Below are positions 1 to 8,468 of a DNA stretch of 64,000 bases, piece by piece. The notes under the pieces were generated by a model, which saw only the letters and a list, made by a program, of their open reading frames with translations, searched no databases and was not told where the DNA came from. Every line of letters begins with the position of its first letter. Position 1 is the first letter of the stretch. The position numbers and the translations under genes are program-made. Where the stretch lies: positions 1 to 64,000 of the forward strand of contig NZ_PCOV01000006.1 in assembly GCF_002979435.1 (NCBI RefSeq), read 5' to 3'. Source of the stretch: Microbacterium sp. MYb66. Its GTDB lineage: Bacteria > Actinomycetota > Actinomycetes > Actinomycetales > Microbacteriaceae.

Positions 1-1
1 C

Positions 2-577
2 GTCCCCGCAGCCCCGACCGCGCTTCCGGCTCGTCCGGTGCAGCCCGCGCCGCAGCCGACGCAGAGCTATCCCGGTGCCGCGCCGACATATGCCCCGCCC
101 GGCCCGGCGGCCTACGGCGTTCAGCCCGTCGCCGCACCGCAGCCCGGTTACGCCCCGCCGACCCAGCCCGGATACGCCCCGCCGACCCAGCCCGGTTACG
201 CCCCGCCGGCCCAGCCCGGTTATGCAGTACTACCCGGACAGCCCGGCTACTCGCCGTACGTCGCGCCCGCGTATCCTGCGGCCCAGCCCCGCCCGACGAG
301 TGGTCTCGCCATCACCTCGCTGGTCTGCGGAATCGCCGCGATCCTCCTGTTCTGGGCCATCATCCCGTTGCTGGCTTCGATCGCCGCCGTCATCACCGGT
401 CACATGGCCCTCGGCCAGACGAAGCGCAAGCCGGAGATCGGGGGCCGAGGAATGGCGATCGCCGGCCTGATCCTCGGCTACATCGTGATCGGAATCGGCG
501 GGTTCATCCTCGTCAGCACCATCATCAGCTTCCTGTTCGTCGGAGCATTCAGCCTGCCGTTCATCTTCTCGAGCTGA
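2..577 (+). CDS. DUF4190-type membrane protein, 5' truncated by the window edge
   Basis: The frame is open from base 2, so the true start lies upstream and only the C-terminal part is seen. The visible N-terminal half is low-complexity and rich in Pro, Gly, Gln and Tyr, including GYAPPTQP repeats. The C-terminal half has about three hydrophobic segments (starting near TSGLAITSLVCG, then IAGLILGYIVIG and a final hydrophobic tail), the pattern of DUF4190 proteins. The disordered Pro-rich arm probably lies in the cytoplasm before the membrane domain. Function is unknown. The family call rests on architecture and the GHMALGQ region. Confidence 0.75.
   Translation, partial: VPAAPTALPARPVQPAPQPTQSYPGAAPTYAPPGPAAYGVQPVAAPQPGYAPPTQPGYAPPTQPGYAPPAQPGYAVLPGQPGYSPYVAPAYPAAQPRPTSGLAITSLVCGIAAILLFWAIIPLLASIAAVITGHMALGQTKRKPEIGGRGMAIAGLILGYIVIGIGGFILVSTIISFLFVGAFSLPFIFSS
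140..225 (+). repeat. In-frame 24-bp tandem repeat, about 3.5 copies
   Basis: Units begin at 140, 164, 188 and 212 and differ by only one or two bases. Each encodes QPGYAPPT or a close variant. The repeat keeps the reading frame of the DUF4190 gene and forms its proline-rich arm. Copy number could change by slippage without breaking the frame. Confidence 0.9.
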
Positions 578-595
578 GCAGCTGCTCGGACAGCA

Positions 596-617
596 CGCCG
601 GTCGGCTCACACCGGCG
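596..617 (+). terminator. Small hairpin after the DUF4190 gene
   Basis: A 7-bp inverted repeat (CGCCGGT and ACCGGCG) with an 8-base loop follows the DUF4190 stop codon. It has no T run, and it ends right before the -10 box of the next gene. It may be a weak terminator or chance. Confidence 0.3.
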
Positions 618-623
618 TAGTCT
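618..623 (+). promoter_or_regulatory. -10 box TAGTCT for the DUF3099 gene
   Basis: TAGTCT ends nine bases before the GTG start at 633, so the transcript would have almost no leader. No Shine-Dalgarno motif precedes the GTG. This is a looser member of the leaderless set in this window. Confidence 0.45.
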
Positions 624-632
624 GGATGCATC

Positions 633-980
633 GTGAAGAACACGCGTCATGTCCCGGCCGTCACCTCACTGCCGCAGTCCCCGCGGGATGAGGCTGATCA
701 TCGTGTGCGCCGCTATGCCCTCACGATGACGATCCGCATCGTCTGCTTCGGCCTCATGATCCTGGTCCAGCCGTACGGCTGGTACACGTGGGTCTTCGGC
801 ATCGCAGCGGCCGTGCTTCCGTACATCGCCGTGGTGTTCGCGAACGCCGGGAGCGACAGCACCGAGACCACCGCGGAGTCTCCGGTCCAGGAGCTGGACG
901 CCCCGCGCCCGGCACCGATCGAGACCGAGACCTCCGCTCCCCCCGTGTTCACGATCCACGAAGGCCCGAAGGACCGATGA
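633..980 (+). CDS. DUF3099 family small membrane protein
   Basis: The 115-residue product has a charged N-terminus, two hydrophobic segments (about residues 30-46 and 51-67) separated by the short turn QPYGWYTW, and an acidic, Pro-rich tail. This is the shape of DUF3099 proteins, which are common in actinobacteria and have no known function. It starts with GTG shortly after a TAGTCT -10 box. Its TGA overlaps the next ATG by four bases, so it begins a three-gene unit that ends with the SURF1 gene. A link to cytochrome oxidase assembly is suggested only by that neighbour. Confidence 0.8.
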   Translation: MKNTRHVPAVTSLPQSPRDEADHRVRRYALTMTIRIVCFGLMILVQPYGWYTWVFGIAAAVLPYIAVVFANAGSDSTETTAESPVQELDAPRPAPIETETSAPPVFTIHEGPKDR

Positions 981-1171
981 CAGACTTCGAGTGCTCGCGC
1001 GCCGGCTGCCGGAGCGCGGCGACCAGACAGGTGGTGTGGCGCAACCCCCGCATCCATGCCGCCGACCGTGAAAAGGTGTGGCTGGCGTGCGAGGAGCACG
1101 TGGGCTTCCTCCGCGACTATCTGGCTGCGCGGGACTTCCCGGTCGCCGTTCGCGACGGTGTTCCGGCATGA
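977..1171 (+). CDS. Small Cys-containing protein, 64 residues
   Basis: The ATG overlaps the DUF3099 stop and the TGA overlaps the SURF1 start (ATGA at both ends), which argues strongly that this short gene is real. The product begins MTDFECSRAGCRSAA and has a third Cys in WLACEEHVG, giving a CX4C...CxxH arrangement that could bind one metal ion. There is no signal peptide or membrane segment. I do not recognise a characterised family. Its place between DUF3099 and SURF1 suggests co-expression with oxidase assembly. Confidence 0.7.
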   Translation: MTDFECSRAGCRSAATRQVVWRNPRIHAADREKVWLACEEHVGFLRDYLAARDFPVAVRDGVPA

Positions 1172-1980
1172 GCCGACGTTTGACCCGATGGGGTGTGTAC
1201 GTGCTCATCGCGATCGGCTTCGCGATCGCGTGCGTCTTCCTGTCGAACTGGCAGTTCGAGCGGAACGAGACTCGTGCCGCCCAGATCGAGCTCGTCGAGC
1301 AAAATTACGACGCGGATCCCGTTCCCCTGTCCGCTGTCATCGGCGCTGACGGAACGCTCGATCCGTCCGACGAGTGGCGGCCGGTGACGCTGCAGGGCGA
1401 GTACCTGCCCGACGAGCAGCTCCTGGTGCGCAACCGCCCGCACGGCGGTACGAGCGCCTTCGAGGTGCTGGTGCCGTTCCGCGACGTCGACGGACGCGTG
1501 TTCATCATCGATCGCGGCTGGGTGCCGCCGGGCGAGGGCGAAGCACCCGACGCGGTTCCGGCCCCGCCGGAGGGCGAGGCCGAGGTCACGGTGCGCCTGC
1601 GTCCGGGGGAACAACTGCCCGCATCGGGTCGCGGAGCGCCGGAAGGTCAGGTGCCGACGATCCATCTGCCCTCGATCGCCGCACTGACCGACGGAGATGT
1701 GATCACCGGGGCATACGGCCGCGTCGTGGCCGAAGAGCCGGCCGGCGCCGGCGCATTGGGCGGCTTCGACTCCCCCACCGACGACCCGGGCCCCCATCTC
1801 TCCTACGCGATCCAATGGATCCTGTTCGCACTGATGGGGTTCATCTTCATCGGCTACATCATCCGCACCGAGATCGTGAAGCACCGCGAGGAGGTCGAGG
1901 GCATCCCGACGCCCGTCAAGGCTCCGCGGCGCAAGGATCACGACGCGGACGTCGAGGACGAGCTGCTCGACGTCCGCTGA
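1168..1980 (+). CDS. SURF1-family cytochrome oxidase assembly protein
   Basis: SURF1 proteins help insert heme A into subunit I of cytochrome c oxidase. The 270-residue product has the family layout: an N-terminal membrane helix (about residues 9-27), WQFERNETR just after it, a large extracytoplasmic domain with LLVRNRPHGG and VFIIDRGWVPPG, and a second helix near the C-terminus (WILFALMGFIFIGYII). A charged tail follows. The start is the ATG overlapping the previous stop, so translation is probably coupled. Its role fits the heme A and heme O synthase genes found further along the window. Confidence 0.9.
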   Translation: MSRRLTRWGVYVLIAIGFAIACVFLSNWQFERNETRAAQIELVEQNYDADPVPLSAVIGADGTLDPSDEWRPVTLQGEYLPDEQLLVRNRPHGGTSAFEVLVPFRDVDGRVFIIDRGWVPPGEGEAPDAVPAPPEGEAEVTVRLRPGEQLPASGRGAPEGQVPTIHLPSIAALTDGDVITGAYGRVVAEEPAGAGALGGFDSPTDDPGPHLSYAIQWILFALMGFIFIGYIIRTEIVKHREEVEGIPTPVKAPRRKDHDADVEDELLDVR

Positions 1981-2030
1981 CCGACTCGCCCGGTGTCAGT
2001 CCTTCCAGGACCCCCGGCGCAGCCGACGAC

Positions 2031-2699
2031 TCAGACGACCTCCACCAGGTCGGGGTCACCCGCGCGGGAAACCAGCAGGTCGACCACCTCCCGGAGAGTC
2101 GTGATCCGGCGGGACTCACCCGACCAGTGCTGGTGTCCTCCGTCGAAATGCACGAACTCGGCGCCGAGATCGTCGGCGATCTCTCGGTCGTGGTTGGTAT
2201 CGCCGATCACGAGCAGGTCTTTCGCCGCGACGCCGGACGTCGCGAGCCATCGTGCGATGACGTCGTGCTTCGAGGCGCGGAAAGGATCATCGATCGAGAG
2301 CACCGCCTCGAAGGCGTCGTCCAGACCATAAGGGGCCATCTGCTGCGAGAGCGCTTCAGCGACCGTCGCCGATGCCAGGACCTGCCGGATGCCGAGTTCC
2401 TGCACGGCCGACAGTGTGGTGCGAGCGCCTTCATGGAGTCGCGCCTCGCCGGCGCGGGCGGCGAGCGTCTCGAGGTACACCGTCGCGGCCGACACGAATC
2501 TGTCCTCGCCGAGCCCGACCGAGCCGTAGAAGTCGCGGATCGGAAAGCGGAACACCGAACGGTAGGCCCCGATGTCCGCGAACGGCTCCAGTGCGTGGTC
2601 TCGAAGCACGGCGTTCATCACCTGGCGGCAGATCTCCGCGTCGTCGAGCAGGGTGCCGTTCCAGTCCCAGCACACGGCGCGGATGTGACCCATACTCAT
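2031..2699 (-). CDS. HAD-superfamily hydrolase, phosphoglycolate-phosphatase-like
   Basis: The 222-residue product has HAD motif I as WDWNGTLLDD (two Asp flanking the nucleophile region), a helical cap, motif II Ser in VLASAT, a Lys in ASKHDVIARW and motif IV as VIGDTNHDREIAD. It should remove phosphate from a small metabolite, but the substrate is unknown. The ATG at 2699 is six bases after a TAGCGT -10 box, so the mRNA is probably leaderless. An internal ATG two codons later also exists. Confidence 0.85.
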   Translation of the reverse strand: MSMGHIRAVCWDWNGTLLDDAEICRQVMNAVLRDHALEPFADIGAYRSVFRFPIRDFYGSVGLGEDRFVSAATVYLETLAARAGEARLHEGARTTLSAVQELGIRQVLASATVAEALSQQMAPYGLDDAFEAVLSIDDPFRASKHDVIARWLATSGVAAKDLLVIGDTNHDREIADDLGAEFVHFDGGHQHWSGESRRITTLREVVDLLVSRAGDPDLVEVV

Positions 2700-2705
2700 G
2701 CGAGC

Positions 2706-2711
2706 ACGCTA
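2706..2711 (-). promoter_or_regulatory. Leaderless promoter -10 (TAGCGT) of the HAD gene
   Basis: On the minus strand TAGCGT is followed by six bases and then the ATG at 2699. The transcription start should be the A of the ATG. No ribosome-binding motif is present. Confidence 0.6.
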
Positions 2712-2743
2712 TCCGGGGCCACCGACACGCGTCTGCGCAGCTG

Positions 2744-4342
2744 CTACGCGAGCTCGATGAGGTCCTGGTACTCCTGGCTCCAGATGTCCTCGACCCCGTC
2801 GGGCAGGATGAGCACGCGCTCGGGGTTGAGCGATTGCACGGCGCCCGGATCGTGCGAGACGAGGACGACCGCGCCCTCGTAGTGGGCCAGCGCTCCGAGG
2901 ATCTCTTCACGCGAGGCGGGATCGAGGTTGTTGGTCGGCTCGTCGAGGAGCAGCAGGTTCGCCGAGGACACGACCAGCGTCGCCAAGGACAGACGCGTCT
3001 TCTCGCCGCCCGACAGGACACCGGCAGGCTTGAGCACGTCGTCGCCCGTGAACAGGAACGAGCCGAGCACCTTGCGCGCCTCCATCTCGGTGATGTGGGG
3101 CGCGGCCGAGACCATGTTCTCCAGCACCGAGCGGTTCACGTCGAGGTTCTCGTGCTCCTGCGCGTAGTAGCCGACCTTGAGTCCGTGCCCGGGCTCGAGC
3201 TGTCCGGTGTCGGGCTGGTCGACACCCGCGAGCATCCGCAGCAGCGTGGTCTTGCCCGCACCGTTGAGTCCCAGGACGACGACCTTGGAGCCGCGGTCGA
3301 TCGCCAGGTCGACATCGGTGAAGATCTCGAGCGAGCCGTACGACTTCGAGAGTCCACTGGCCATCATCGGCGTCTTGCCACAGGGCGCCGGCTTCGGGAA
3401 GCGCAGCTTGGCGACCCGGTCTTCCTGGCGGACCTCGTCGAGCCCGGCGAGCAGCTTCTCCGCACGCGCGATCATCTGATGAGCGGCGGCGGCCTTCGAG
3501 GCCTTCGCCCCGAAGCGGGCCGCCTGCAGCTGGAGCGTCGTCGCCTTCTTCTCGGCGTTCGCGCGTTCCTTCTTGCGGCGCTCCTCGTCGGCCACCCGCT
3601 GACGCAGGTAGTTCTTCCAGTTCATGTTGTACGTGTCGATGCTCTGGCGGTTCGCGTCCAGGTAGAACACCCGGTTGACGGTCTCGCCGACGAGCTCGAC
3701 ATCGTGACTGATCACGATCAGCCCGCCCTTGTAGCCCTTGAGGAACTCCCGCAGCCACACGACGCTGTCCGCGTCGAGGTGGTTCGTCGGCTCGTCGAGG
3801 ATCATCGTCTCGGCATCCGAGAACAGGATGCGCGCGAGCTCGATGCGACGGCGCTGGCCACCGGAGAGCGTCGACAGCGGCTGGTCCAGGATGCGATCGG
3901 GCAGCGACAGGTTGTTGGCGATGGACGCGGCCTCGGCCTCGGCAGCGTAGCCGCCCTGAGCCTCGAACTGCTCCGTGAGGCGGGCGTAGCGCTTCATCGC
4001 CTTGTCGGCCACCGCGGGATCTTCCGAGCCCATTGCGAGCGCCGCCTCGGTCATCCCGAGGTTGAGCTGGCCGAGTCCGCGGGCGTCCAGGATGCGCGTG
4101 CGCGCAAGGTCTTCCGGGTTGCCCGAGCGCGGGTCCTGCGGCAGATAGCCGAGCTCGCCCGAGCGGGTCACGTTCCCGCCGGACGGAAGGACGTCACCGG
4201 CGAGCACCTTGGTGAGTGTGGTCTTCCCGGCCCCGTTGCGACCGACGAGCCCGATCTTGTCTCCATCGGCGACACGGAACGAGACGTTCTCCATCAGCAG
4301 GCGCGCGCCAACGCGGATCTCGAGGTCGTGCACGGCAAGCAC
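2744..4342 (-). CDS. ABC-F family ATPase (duplicated ATP-binding domains)
   Basis: The 532-residue soluble protein has two ABC domains and no membrane helices. Domain 1 has Walker A GRNGAGKTT, signature LSGGQRRRIELAR and Walker B MILDEPTNHLD. Domain 2 has GLNGAGKTT, LSGGEKTRLSLA and LLLDEPTNNLD. A Lys- and Arg-rich helical linker (near DEERRKKERANAEKKA) joins them. ABC-F proteins act on ribosomes, some as translation factors and others as antibiotic protectors; I cannot tell which applies here. The start is GTG at 4342, with another GTG three codons later. A TATACT -10 box lies about 50 bases upstream. Confidence 0.9.
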   Translation of the reverse strand: MLAVHDLEIRVGARLLMENVSFRVADGDKIGLVGRNGAGKTTLTKVLAGDVLPSGGNVTRSGELGYLPQDPRSGNPEDLARTRILDARGLGQLNLGMTEAALAMGSEDPAVADKAMKRYARLTEQFEAQGGYAAEAEAASIANNLSLPDRILDQPLSTLSGGQRRRIELARILFSDAETMILDEPTNHLDADSVVWLREFLKGYKGGLIVISHDVELVGETVNRVFYLDANRQSIDTYNMNWKNYLRQRVADEERRKKERANAEKKATTLQLQAARFGAKASKAAAAHQMIARAEKLLAGLDEVRQEDRVAKLRFPKPAPCGKTPMMASGLSKSYGSLEIFTDVDLAIDRGSKVVVLGLNGAGKTTLLRMLAGVDQPDTGQLEPGHGLKVGYYAQEHENLDVNRSVLENMVSAAPHITEMEARKVLGSFLFTGDDVLKPAGVLSGGEKTRLSLATLVVSSANLLLLDEPTNNLDPASREEILGALAHYEGAVVLVSHDPGAVQSLNPERVLILPDGVEDIWSQEYQDLIELA

Positions 4343-4394
4343 AGCGGACGTCCGTTCTTCCAGGGAGGGTGTTCGGCCGATCGGCCAGCCTCCC

Positions 4395-4400
4395 AGTATA
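4395..4400 (-). promoter_or_regulatory. -10 box TATACT for the ABC-F gene
   Basis: TATACT on the minus strand lies about 50 bases before the GTG start and would give a leader of about 45 bases. The match to the -10 consensus is good, but no clear -35 box is seen. Confidence 0.5.
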
Positions 4401-4493
4401 AGCCGCGCAACAGGGAGGCGCGGTCAGCAAGATCAGCCCAGAGAGTGAGGAGTGCGATACCGCAGAGGGATGACCGTTCCGGCACCCGCTGCA

Positions 4494-4499
4494 TAACGT
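4494..4499 (+). promoter_or_regulatory. Leaderless promoter -10 (TAACGT) of the DedA gene
   Basis: TAACGT is followed by six bases and then GTG at 4506, so transcription should begin on the start codon. Confidence 0.6.
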
Positions 4500-4505
4500 G
4501 CATGA

Positions 4506-5123
4506 GTGGACATCCTCAACGAGCTCATCATGCAGGCGATAGCCTCGCCCTGGCTGTACCTGGTCCTGTTCGCGGTCACCGTCATCGACGGATTCTTCCC
4601 GCCTGTGCCCAGCGAGACAGTGCTCGTCGCCGCCGCCGCTGTCGCGGCCTCCACGGGCGAGGGGAATCTCCTGCTCCTCGGGGCTGTCGCCGCGCTCGGC
4701 GCTGCGATCGGCGACAACATCGCCTTCGCGATCGGCCGGGCACTCGGCACCACACGTTTCGCTTGGATGCGACGACCGCGTGTCGCCGCGACCTTCGCGT
4801 ACGCCCAGCACGCGCTCGACCGACGAAGCGCCACTCTCATCCTCGGGGCGCGCTACATCCCGGTGGGACGCGTCGCCGTCAACATGACAGCCGGTGCCCT
4901 CGACTTCCCCTGGCGACGCTTCCTCCCCCTGAGCCTGATCGCCGGACTCAGCTGGAGCGTGTTCAGCCTCGCGATCGGCCTGCTCGCGGGCGCCTGGATC
5001 AAGGACCAGCCGTTGCTCAGCGCCGGCCTCGGCATCGTCATCGCACTCGTGATCGGCTTCGTGATCGACCGGGTCGCCGCGGCCCGTCGCCGCCGTGCAC
5101 CTGCCCCGCAACTGGCAGGATGA
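4506..5123 (+). CDS. DedA-family membrane protein
   Basis: The 205-residue product has the DedA/SNARE-associated layout: N-terminal hydrophobic segments, the VIDGFFPPVPSE motif of the first re-entrant region, GAAIGDNIAFAIGRALG, and the second re-entrant motif RYIPVGRVAVNMTAG followed by membrane helices. DedA proteins are linked to lipid carrier flipping and membrane homeostasis, and some transport undecaprenyl phosphate. The GTG start is six bases after TAACGT. Its TGA overlaps the start of the histidine kinase gene. Confidence 0.88.
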   Translation: MDILNELIMQAIASPWLYLVLFAVTVIDGFFPPVPSETVLVAAAAVAASTGEGNLLLLGAVAALGAAIGDNIAFAIGRALGTTRFAWMRRPRVAATFAYAQHALDRRSATLILGARYIPVGRVAVNMTAGALDFPWRRFLPLSLIAGLSWSVFSLAIGLLAGAWIKDQPLLSAGLGIVIALVIGFVIDRVAAARRRRAPAPQLAG

Positions 5124-6388
5124 CAGTCATGGCACGCCGCCGCGAGCGCACTCCGCGCCGCCCACGCATCAGCCGCCGCACCGCAGCCCTCGTGGCCCTG
5201 TGTGCGGCGGTCGTCGCGCTGTACGCGGTTCTGGTGTCGCTGCAGACCGTCCTGTACGGCACTCCGTTGCCGCTGACGTTCATCCTCGGCGCCGCGCTGT
5301 GCGTCTCACCGCTGCTCGCGATCACGCGCCCGGCCTGGTCCATCGCACTCTTCACCGCCGGTGCGCTCGCACTCCCCCTCACGGTCGTTCCGGAGCTGGC
5401 CATCCAATCGCCCTGGCCGTGGTCCGTGCCGGCGCTCCTCGTCTTCGTCCTCTTCGTGGGCGTGGTGACCTTTCTCCACGGTGCGCGACTGGGCGCCTTC
5501 GCGCTGATCCTCGGGGCGATCGCCTCGCTTCTCGCGCCGATCCTCCGACCCGACATGGTGGCGCTGCCGGCGTCCTCCGCCAGCGCCACGGCCGATCTCA
5601 TCGTGACGACCGCCGTCGCCTCCGCCATGTTCCTCATCGCAGCGCTGGTCGCCGGACGGGTGCGGGTCGCCGCCGAGTTGACACGCGAGAAGGAGCACAG
5701 CGCACTGGAGGAGTCCAGGCGCGCCCTCGTCGAAGAACGCACCAGGATCGCCAGGGAGCTGCACGACGTGGTCGCGCACAGCATGTCCGTCATCCAGGTG
5801 CAGGCGTCGACGGCGAGGTACCGGATCCCGGAACTCGACGAGGCCGCGATCGCCGAGTTCGACGACATCGCCGCGACCGCCCGAGGCTCCCTGACCGAGA
5901 TGCGGCGCATGCTCGGCGTACTCCGCACCGAGGACCAGAGCGCCGAACTCGCCCCCCAGCAGGGCATCGACGACATCCCGGCCCTCGTGGACAGCATCCG
6001 CCGCGCGGGCGTCGAGGTCGGGCTCGCGCTCGAGGGCGGGGAAGCCGCAGCGACCGCCACGCCGGCGGTGCAGATCGCCGCCTTCCGCATCGTGCAGGAA
6101 GCACTGAGCAACGCCGTCCGACACGCGCCGGGAGCCCGGATCGCCGTGCGCCTGCACGCCGACCCTCAGAACATCCGCATCCGCGTGCACAACGCCGCGC
6201 CGCCGCGCAGTCCGGAGAAGCACGGGGGCGGCTACGGGCTTCGCGGCATGCGCGAACGCGCCGAGATCCTCGGCGGGAGCCTGGCCGCCGGCCCCTCGTC
6301 CGAGGGAGGGTGGGACGTCGAAGCCGTGCTGCCTCTCGACCCCGAAGCCGCGGTGACGATCACCACCCCTGACAAGGAGAATCCGTGA
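5120..6388 (+). CDS. Sensor histidine kinase, DesK/NarX-like (HisKA_3)
   Basis: The 422-residue product has a basic N-terminus, about six membrane segments over residues 20-180, a short coiled region, then the dimerisation motif RIARELHDVVAHS with the phospho-accepting His near residue 215. The ATP-binding domain includes EALSNAVRHAPG and GGGYGLRGMRERAEILGG. The first ATG of the frame after the DedA stop is used because it forms an ATGA overlap; an ATG three codons later is also possible. The partner is the response regulator encoded next (GTGA overlap). The signal is unknown; membrane-embedded sensing is likely because there is no large extracellular loop. Confidence 0.9.
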   Translation: MTVMARRRERTPRRPRISRRTAALVALCAAVVALYAVLVSLQTVLYGTPLPLTFILGAALCVSPLLAITRPAWSIALFTAGALALPLTVVPELAIQSPWPWSVPALLVFVLFVGVVTFLHGARLGAFALILGAIASLLAPILRPDMVALPASSASATADLIVTTAVASAMFLIAALVAGRVRVAAELTREKEHSALEESRRALVEERTRIARELHDVVAHSMSVIQVQASTARYRIPELDEAAIAEFDDIAATARGSLTEMRRMLGVLRTEDQSAELAPQQGIDDIPALVDSIRRAGVEVGLALEGGEAAATATPAVQIAAFRIVQEALSNAVRHAPGARIAVRLHADPQNIRIRVHNAAPPRSPEKHGGGYGLRGMRERAEILGGSLAAGPSSEGGWDVEAVLPLDPEAAVTITTPDKENP

Positions 6389-7056
6389 CGATCAGCGTGC
6401 TCATCGCCGACGACCAGGCCATGGTCCGCGCCGGCTTCGCCGCGCTCCTCGACGCTCACGAGGGAATCCGCGTGGCCGGTCAGGCGGCGAACGGAACCGA
6501 GGCGGTGACGCTCGCCGCGCGTCTCGACCCCGACGTGATCCTGATGGATGTGCGGATGCCGGAGCTCGACGGCATCGAAGCCACCCGGCGGATCCTCGGC
6601 CCTTCGTATCCCGCGGCACATGTGCCGCGGATCCTCATGCTCACCACCTTCGACATCGACGACTACGTGTATGACGCGCTCGAAGCGGGCGCGAGCGGAT
6701 TCCTGCTGAAGGATGCGCTGCCGGAAGAGCTCGTGCATGCCGTCCGTGTGGTCGCCGGCGGCGACGCGCTGCTCGCTCCGAGCGTCACCCGGCGCATGAT
6801 CGAGCAGTTCGCCGGGCGGCGTCCTCGTACCCCGCGCCAGGCTTCGGCACTGACCGAGCTCACCGATCGCGAGCGTGAAGTGCTCGTGCTGATCGGCCGG
6901 GGCCGGTCGAACAGCGAGATCGCCGCCGATCTCTTCATCGCCGAGCAGACCGTCAAGACGCACGTGGGCAAGGTGCTCGCGAAGCTGCATCTGCGTGACC
7001 GCGTGCACGCCGTGATCCTCGCCTACGACACCGGACTCGTCGAGCCCTCCTCCTGA
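6385..7056 (+). CDS. NarL/FixJ-family response regulator
   Basis: The 223-residue product has a receiver domain with the acidic pair D9-D10, phospho-accepting D55 in ILMDVRMPELDG, a Thr in MLTTFD and a Lys in FLLKDALP. A C-terminal LuxR-type helix-turn-helix follows, with LTDREREVLVLIGRG and IAEQTVKTHVGKVLAKL. It is cotranscribed with the kinase gene (4-base overlap) and should be its partner. The next gene, a membrane acyltransferase with its own promoter, is a possible target, but that is only inferred from position. Confidence 0.92.
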   Translation: MTISVLIADDQAMVRAGFAALLDAHEGIRVAGQAANGTEAVTLAARLDPDVILMDVRMPELDGIEATRRILGPSYPAAHVPRILMLTTFDIDDYVYDALEAGASGFLLKDALPEELVHAVRVVAGGDALLAPSVTRRMIEQFAGRRPRTPRQASALTELTDREREVLVLIGRGRSNSEIAADLFIAEQTVKTHVGKVLAKLHLRDRVHAVILAYDTGLVEPSS

Positions 7057-7119
7057 GTCACCCCGTCGTAGGGGTCGCAACGGCACCGGGGGGTGATGCC
7101 TCCGCGGCCACCCCGTCCA

Positions 7120-7125
7120 TAGTCT
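7120..7125 (+). promoter_or_regulatory. -10 box TAGTCT for the acyltransferase gene
   Basis: TAGTCT lies 28 bases before the ATG at 7154. The short leader contains GAGGAGG, a strong ribosome-binding site, so this gene contrasts with the leaderless ones nearby. Upstream are several G- and C-run inverted repeats (about 7060-7115) that could bind a regulator. Confidence 0.45.
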
Positions 7126-7153
7126 CCTGGAACACCGCTTCCGAGGAGGAATC

Positions 7154-8464
7154 ATGGCCATCGTCCAGGCGCCCCACACCGCCGTTCCCGCGCCTCCCCG
7201 GCGCGCGTCCCGCGACACCGGGATCGACTTCGTCCGGGCACTGTGCGTGCTCGGCGTCGTGCTCCTGCACTCGATCATGGTCGGCGTCACCGTCACCTCT
7301 TCCGGGCCCGTCTTCGAGAACGCCAGCGACGGCACGGGCTGGATCGCCCCGCTCAGCTGGCTCCTCCAGGTCATGCCGCTGTTCTTCGTGATCGGCGGGT
7401 TCTCCGGACTGCTCGCGTATCGCCGGATGCGGATGCGCGGGGGCACGGCCGTCGCCTTCGTCGCAGGACGTCTGCATCGTCTGCTGCGGCCCGCGATCTT
7501 CACGATCGCGATCGTCGGCATCGGCCTCGCCCTGCTCACCGTCTGCGGCGTTCCGGCCGAACTCATCGCCACCGCGGGGTTCCGCTACGGACAGCCGCTC
7601 TGGTTCCTGGGTGTCTTCCTGCTGTGCCAGGCCCTGCTCCCCCTGCTCGCGGCCGCGCACGAACGCGCACCGTCTCTCTCGATCGGCGGACTTGCGTCGG
7701 CCGCGATCGCGGTCGACGTGCTCCGCGCCGCGACCGGCCAGGAGGGACTCGGGTTCCTGAACCTCGCCTTCGTATGGATGACGCTGCAGCAGCTGGGCTT
7801 CTTCCTCGCCGACGGGCGCATCGACACGCTGCGCAGGCGCGTCCGGGCCACGGCGGGGTTCGGTGCCCTGTTCCTCCTCGCAGCGACGTTCGCGACCGGG
7901 ATCTACTCCCCCGACCTCATCGAGAACATCAACCCGCCGACTGCGGCCCTCCTGCTCGTCGGCATCGCGCACACCAGCCTGCTCTCCCTGCATCGCGAGC
8001 GCCTCGAGCGGTTCAGCCGTCGGCCACGCGTCGCCGCCTTCACAGGATTCGTCACCGCGCGCACCATGACGATCTATCTCTGGCACATGCCGGTCCTGCT
8101 TCTGATGGCCGGAGCCACCGCGGTGTACGCCCTCACCGCAGGGGTGGCGCTGCCCGCGCTCGACAGCGCCGGATGGTGGGCAGGTCGACCGCTCTGGTTG
8201 GCGACCGCACTCACCCTCACGGCCCTCGTGGCCGTCGCATTCACCCGGTTCGAGGCGCAGCCCGCCCCGCAGGCGACGGGCTCCGTGCCGCGGCTCGTCG
8301 TGGGAGCACTCAGCGGCCTGATCGGGGTGGTGCTGCTCCTGGCGCTCGGCACCTCGGTCGCGACCGCCCTCATCGCCGTCGCACTGATCGCGGGGGCCCT
8401 TCGGCTCGCATCGCGGGCCCGCCCGCTGCCGTCCGCCGGATCGGTCGCGCTGGTCCCCGCGTGA
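7154..8464 (+). CDS. Membrane acyltransferase, acyltransferase-3 family
   Basis: The 436-residue product has about eleven membrane segments. It has the N-terminal family motif GIDFVRALCVLGVVLLHS with the conserved Arg and His, the PLFFVIGGFSG segment, a basic loop after the third helix (AYRRMRMRGG) and a late TIYLWHMPVLLL motif. Such enzymes move acyl groups onto sugars, cell-wall polymers or lipids across the membrane; the substrate is unknown. The ATG has a good GAGGAGG site. It follows the two-component genes in the same direction. Confidence 0.85.
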   Translation: MAIVQAPHTAVPAPPRRASRDTGIDFVRALCVLGVVLLHSIMVGVTVTSSGPVFENASDGTGWIAPLSWLLQVMPLFFVIGGFSGLLAYRRMRMRGGTAVAFVAGRLHRLLRPAIFTIAIVGIGLALLTVCGVPAELIATAGFRYGQPLWFLGVFLLCQALLPLLAAAHERAPSLSIGGLASAAIAVDVLRAATGQEGLGFLNLAFVWMTLQQLGFFLADGRIDTLRRRVRATAGFGALFLLAATFATGIYSPDLIENINPPTAALLLVGIAHTSLLSLHRERLERFSRRPRVAAFTGFVTARTMTIYLWHMPVLLLMAGATAVYALTAGVALPALDSAGWWAGRPLWLATALTLTALVAVAFTRFEAQPAPQATGSVPRLVVGALSGLIGVVLLLALGTSVATALIAVALIAGALRLASRARPLPSAGSVALVPA

Positions 8465-8468
8465 GCCC

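Noticed and set aside
140-225. Possible CRISPR-like repeat
   Set aside because: The 24-bp units are contiguous, without spacers, and keep a coding frame.
2372-6388. A plus-strand open frame of 1338 codons covering the ABC-F gene region
   Set aside because: Only its last 422 codons (histidine kinase, from 5120) look like protein. The rest is the opposite strand of the HAD and ABC-F genes and is Arg/His-rich, as expected of shadow frames in GC-rich DNA.
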